A stretch of 8,468 nucleotides of DNA from Phycisphaerales bacterium (GTDB lineage Bacteria; Planctomycetota; Phycisphaerae; Tepidisphaerales; Tepidisphaeraceae), in NCBI GenBank assembly GCA_028288905.1, contig JAQGHJ010000432.1:1-8468 (forward strand). Reading direction: 5' to 3'. The position numbers and the translations under genes were made by a program. Shown in pieces: positions 5,677 through 8,468 of this stretch (position 1 is the first letter of the stretch; each line of letters starts with the position of its first letter). The notes beneath the pieces were generated by a model. It was not told the DNA's origin, did not search any database, and saw nothing but the letters and a program-made list of their open reading frames with translations.

Positions 5677-5985
5677 GTGCCCCTTCTCCCCGCCCGCCCC
5701 GACGCCCCCCTGACCCAGCAGCAGCGGATCCAGCGGGTGATGAAGCTCCAGGTGCCGGTGATCGTCCGGCTGGCGGACCGGAAGATCGCGATGAGCGAGG
5801 TGTTGCGGCTCGGCGTCGGGGCGATCATCGAGTTCGTCAAGAGCAGCAGCGAGCCGCTGGACCTGATGATCAACAACAAGGTCGTCGGCCAGGGCGAGAC
5901 CGTGAAGGTCGGCGAGAATTTCGGGCTGCGGGTGACCCGCGTCGGCGACCCGAAGCAGCTCCTGCAGGCGATCACTGACCGCTGA
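5677..5985 (+). CDS. Small SpoA (FliN/FliM C-terminal) domain protein
   Basis: With the GTG start the product is 102 residues. Residues about 24-90 form a SpoA domain (LQVPVIVRLADRKIAMSEVLRLGVGAIIEF, then EPLDLMINNKVVGQGETVKVGENFGLRVTRV). This matches the FliN pattern of a short beta-rich fold with a PLDL(x)INN turn and a GE-V--GENFG-R-T end. In flagella and type III secretion such domains build the cytoplasmic C-ring or sorting platform. No other flagellar or secretion C-ring gene is visible here, so whether it is a true FliN is open. The N-terminal 20 residues are Pro/Gln-rich and probably disordered. No signal peptide or membrane segment is seen. The next gene encodes a secretion/pilus-type ATPase, but that gene has its own promoter-like site, so linkage in function is only a suggestion. 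Confidence 0.85.
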   Translation: MPLLPARPDAPLTQQQRIQRVMKLQVPVIVRLADRKIAMSEVLRLGVGAIIEFVKSSSEPLDLMINNKVVGQGETVKVGENFGLRVTRVGDPKQLLQAITDR

Positions 5986-6111
5986 ACGGGGTCCTCAGCA
6001 CCGCCCTCCGGCGTCCAGTTTTTGCAGGCTCGCCCGCCCTCGACGCGACCCCGCCGGATTGCCACGGCCGGATCCGCCCGCCCCGCACGAATTCCGTTAG
6101 CGACGTCCGTC

Positions 6112-6136
6112 GCAAACGGGTTTTCCCAGATATAAT
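6112..6136 (+). promoter_or_regulatory. Candidate promoter for the FHA-ATPase gene
   Basis: A perfect TATAAT (6131-6136) stands in otherwise GC-rich DNA, with GCAAACG at 6112-6118 in the -35 area. The match to TTGACA is poor. The same GCAAACG occurs at almost the same distance from the -10 box upstream of acpP. The predicted leader is about 130 bases. The rest of the 287-base gap (5986-6272) shows no gene, no long inverted repeat and no clear terminator for the upstream gene. Confidence 0.5.
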
Positions 6137-6265
6137 AAAGGTTCCGCCGGCCTATCCCGGGCGGGACTCTACCCGGCCGCGTTGGCGCAGCCCGCGGATC
6201 GGCCGCATCGCGGTCGAGTGGCGCGTCCCGGGTCGCCGGCGGCGCGATGCGTTCTCACGCGGCAC

Positions 6266-6271
6266 GAGGGG
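6266..6271 (+). promoter_or_regulatory. Ribosome binding site of the FHA-ATPase gene
   Basis: GAGGGG lies immediately before the ATG at 6273. The spacing is short (3 bases after GAGG), but the start also fits the beginning of the FHA fold. Confidence 0.45.
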
Positions 6272-6272
6272 C

Positions 6273-8342
6273 ATGGACAACCCGTACCTGGACATCAAGA
6301 ACGCCGGTGGCAACCGCCAGCTCGTCCTCCGGGACGAGCCGATCACCATTGGCCGGCACGCCGACAACAAGCTCGTGCTGACCGACAACATGGCCAGCCG
6401 GTTCCACTGCGTGATCGAGCTGCGGGGGGACCAGTACATCCTCCGTGACCTCGGGGCGAGCAACGGCACCCGGCTGAACGGCAAGCTGGTGAAGGCGGCC
6501 GCCCTGTCGCCCGGGGACGTGGTCACGATCGGGCAAACGAACCTCGTGCTGGTCTTGCCGGGCATGGTCAGCCAGCCGGGCAGGCCGAATGCCCCGACGC
6601 CCTCGTCCGTCGTGTACGTGGCGGTGCCGCAGGCCGGCGGCGTGCCGCAGGCGGTGGCCCCGCCGTTCGCCCTCCCGCCCGGGGCGGCCTCGGCCGGCGG
6701 GACGACGGGGGCCGTCCCACTCCTCGGGACCATCCAGATGATCGCGCCGCCGGCCCGCCCCGCCGGCCGCCGCGGCCCGCCGGCACCCCAGGCCCCGCCG
6801 GACGGATTGATCCCCCTGGACGGCGGCGACGCGCCGACGCTCGACGAAGAGGTCGAGGAACTGACCGAAGACGATCTGGTGGTCGAGGAGCCGACCTTCG
6901 ACCTCGACCCGCCGCTCCCCGTGCTCGGCGACGACGACATCGTCGAGCTGGGGGAACCGCTGCCGGCCGGCCCGGACCGCGGATACGGCTCGGCCGGCGG
7001 CGAGTCGGCGCTCATCTCGCTCGTCCGCGACGACCCTGACGATTACGAGTCGACCCTGTGGGCGATGGCCGAGGCCCAGCCGGACAAGTTCTTCGCCGAG
7101 ACCGACATCGCGCTGCTCGACGCCCGGGGGGCGGTGCAGCACCCGGCCGGCAAGCCGCTGCCGCCGGGCCCGCGGCAGCCGCCGGACGTGCTCCGGCTGC
7201 TACTGCTGGTCTGCTTCCGGAGCCGGGCGACGGACGTCCACCTCGAGCCGCGGGAGGGCGTCTCCCGCTGCCGGATCCGGGTGGACGGCGTGATGGTCGA
7301 CGCCGGCGACTTCCCGTCCGTCGTCGGCCAGCGGCTGACCGGGGTCGTGAAGGTGCTGAGCCAGATCGACCTGTCCCAGCGGAACGCGGTGCAGGAGGGG
7401 CACTTCGCCGCCGCCGCCCCCGGCGGGCCGGGCCGCCCGTCCCGGCGGGTCGACTACCGCGTCAGCTTCGCCCCGAGCGTGAACGGGCAGAAGCTCGTCA
7501 TCCGCGTGCTCGACCCGAGCACCGCCCCGGCCCGGCTGGCCGACCTGAAGCTGTCGCCCGAGCTGACCGACGCGCTCGGCGAGGCGATCGAGCAGGAGTC
7601 TGGGATGGTGCTCGTGTGCGGCCCGACCGGGTCGGGCAAGACGAGCACGCTCTACTCGCTCATCCGCAGCATCGACGCACAGCAGCGGAACGTCGTCACG
7701 ATCGAGGACCCGGTCGAGATCCGGATCGACCACGCCACCCAGATCCCGGTCGACGACGCCCACGGCAACACGTTTCCGGTCCTGCTCCGGTCCGTCCTGC
7801 GGCAGGACCCGGACGTGATCCTCGTCGGCGAGATCCGTGACGCCGAGACGGCCCGGGTCGCGATGCAGGCGTCGATCACCGGACACTTGGTGTTCTCAAC
7901 CGTCCACACGAAGGATTCGCTCGGGACCGTCCACCGGCTGCTGGACCTCGGCGTCGAGCCGTACCTGCTCGCCCAGGGCCTGCAGGTCATCATCGCCCAG
8001 CGGCTGGTCCGCAAGCTCTGCCCGTTCTGCAAGCAGGCGGTCGGCGTGACGGCCGACCAGCGGGCCCGGATGGGGGCGGCGGCGGAGGGGCTGACCCAGA
8101 CGTTCGTCCCCCGCGGCTGCCCGCGGTGCCTCGGCACCGGGTTCCACGGCCGGACGGGCGTGTTCGAACTGCTCCGGGCGTCGGACGACCTGCGGGACCT
8201 GATCAGCCGCAGCGCCACTGCCGGCGACATGCGCAAGTCGCTGGAGGGCACGCCGTTCGTCCGCCTGCCAGAGGCCGGGTTCAGGCTTGTGGCCGACGGC
8301 ACGGCGTCGTTCGAAGAGGTGGACAAGGCGGTGGGGCGGTGA
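6273..8342 (+). CDS. FHA domain fused to GspE/PilB-type secretion or pilus ATPase
   Basis: The 689-residue product has three parts. Residues 1-95 form an FHA phosphothreonine-binding domain with its key residues: Gly27-Arg28, Ser42-Arg-Phe-His45, Asn64-Gly65 and Asn69-Gly70. Residues about 96-245 are a Pro/Ala/Gly-rich linker with an acidic stretch at 186-230. From about 305 on there is a GspE/PilB ATPase: the N2-type segment RATDVHLEP, Walker A GPTGSGKT (450-457), the Asp-box VVTIEDPVE (474-482), Walker B DVILVGEIRD (514-523), the His-box TGHLVFSTVHT and a four-cysteine zinc site (Cys583, Cys586, Cys616, Cys619). Such ATPases form hexamers at the inner membrane and drive type II secretion or type IV pilus assembly. 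The FHA part suggests control by Ser/Thr kinases. No membrane segment is seen. No platform or pseudopilin gene is in the window, so the machine it serves is unknown. Confidence 0.93.
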   Translation: MDNPYLDIKNAGGNRQLVLRDEPITIGRHADNKLVLTDNMASRFHCVIELRGDQYILRDLGASNGTRLNGKLVKAAALSPGDVVTIGQTNLVLVLPGMVSQPGRPNAPTPSSVVYVAVPQAGGVPQAVAPPFALPPGAASAGGTTGAVPLLGTIQMIAPPARPAGRRGPPAPQAPPDGLIPLDGGDAPTLDEEVEELTEDDLVVEEPTFDLDPPLPVLGDDDIVELGEPLPAGPDRGYGSAGGESALISLVRDDPDDYESTLWAMAEAQPDKFFAETDIALLDARGAVQHPAGKPLPPGPRQPPDVLRLLLLVCFRSRATDVHLEPREGVSRCRIRVDGVMVDAGDFPSVVGQRLTGVVKVLSQIDLSQRNAVQEGHFAAAAPGGPGRPSRRVDYRVSFAPSVNGQKLVIRVLDPSTAPARLADLKLSPELTDALGEAIEQESGMVLVCGPTGSGKTSTLYSLIRSIDAQQRNVVTIEDPVEIRIDHATQIPVDDAHGNTFPVLLRSVLRQDPDVILVGEIRDAETARVAMQASITGHLVFSTVHTKDSLGTVHRLLDLGVEPYLLAQGLQVIIAQRLVRKLCPFCKQAVGVTADQRARMGAAAEGLTQTFVPRGCPRCLGTGFHGRTGVFELLRASDDLRDLISRSATAGDMRKSLEGTPFVRLPEAGFRLVADGTASFEEVDKAVGR

Positions 8343-8364
8343 GGGCTTCGGAGGGCCAACTAAA

Positions 8365-8398
8365 CTCGGGGCGACCTGGGGCCCACGCCCCCTTCGAG
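8365..8398 (+). terminator. Possible hairpin after the FHA-ATPase gene
   Basis: CTCGGGGCG (8365-8373) can pair with CGCCCC (8386-8391) and then, across the 4-base bulge CTTC (8392-8395), with GAG (8396-8398). The loop is 12 bases. No T-run follows, so at best it is a weak or factor-dependent terminator. It lies 22 bases after the stop codon. Confidence 0.25.
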
Positions 8399-8442
8399 CC
8401 GTAGCCACGTAGCCCGCCCCGACGGACGTCAAGCCCCACGTA

Positions 8443-8468
8443 TGTCATCCTGAGCGTAGCGAAGGACC
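8443..8468. repeat. Dispersed GTCATCCTGAGCG-type repeat, cut by the window end
   Basis: TGTCATCCTGAGCG followed by TAGCGAAGGACC matches, from memory, a short repeat found in intergenic DNA of many environmental bacteria. It folds as a small hairpin: TCCT (8448-8451) with AGGA (8463-8466), a tandem G-A/A-G mismatch (8452-8453 with 8461-8462), then GC with GC and a GTA loop. Its function is not known to me. It may continue or recur beyond the window. Confidence 0.6.

Noticed and set aside
5552..6218. 12-mer ATCGCGGTCGAG at 5552-5563 and 6207-6218
   Set aside because: A single short GC-rich match without shared flanks; plausible by chance.
7058..7840. Large overlapping + strand open frame inside the ATPase gene
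   Set aside because: The Arg/Gly/Pro-rich translation is a frame shadow of the GC-rich ATPase gene and has no domain features.

Overview
The window is high-GC bacterial DNA with all genes on the + strand. It carries a canonical type II fatty acid synthesis run, in the order plsX (3' part only), fabH, fabD, fabG, acpP, fabF. Two further genes follow: a small stand-alone SpoA (FliN/FliM C-terminal type) protein and an FHA-domain fusion to a GspE/PilB-type secretion or pilus ATPase. The GC-rich codon use, wide gaps between genes, word-built intergenic inverted repeats, SpoA singleton and FHA-ATPase fusion suggest a planctomycete, perhaps of the Gemmata group. That placement is inference, since no rRNA or other marker is present.

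Layout: plsX 1-540 (5' end outside the window), fabH 663-1649, fabD 1774-2697, fabG 2823-3560, acpP 3832-4074, fabF 4232-5506, SpoA-domain gene 5677-5985, FHA-GspE/PilB ATPase gene 6273-8342. About 125 bases follow, holding a weak hairpin and the start of a dispersed repeat of the GTCATCCTGAGCG type. The fab genes act together. FabD loads malonate onto AcpP, FabH starts chains, FabF elongates them and FabG reduces the 3-ketoacyl-ACP. PlsX then moves finished acyl chains from ACP to phosphate for phospholipid synthesis.

The main unusual feature lies between the genes. Each of the six gaps from plsX to the SpoA gene contains one long inverted repeat with arms of about 22-37 nt. The arms are built from a short repeated word, and the word changes from gap to gap: GATTGC-like, GCAGAATG-like, GGGCAAAC, GTCCTTT (used twice, on both sides of acpP) and GAACG-like. 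The gap before the FHA-ATPase gene has no such element and instead has a promoter-like TATAAT. A second promoter-like site sits just after the fourth repeat, upstream of acpP, and both sites share GCAAACG about 20 nt before the -10 box. The repeats look like RNA-level punctuation (3' end, processing or stability elements) or a family of small mobile palindromes. In the acpP-fabF gap, the right arm contains the likely fabF ribosome binding site.

The protein-coding calls are secure. Functions proposed for the repeats, promoters and hairpins are inferences from sequence alone.
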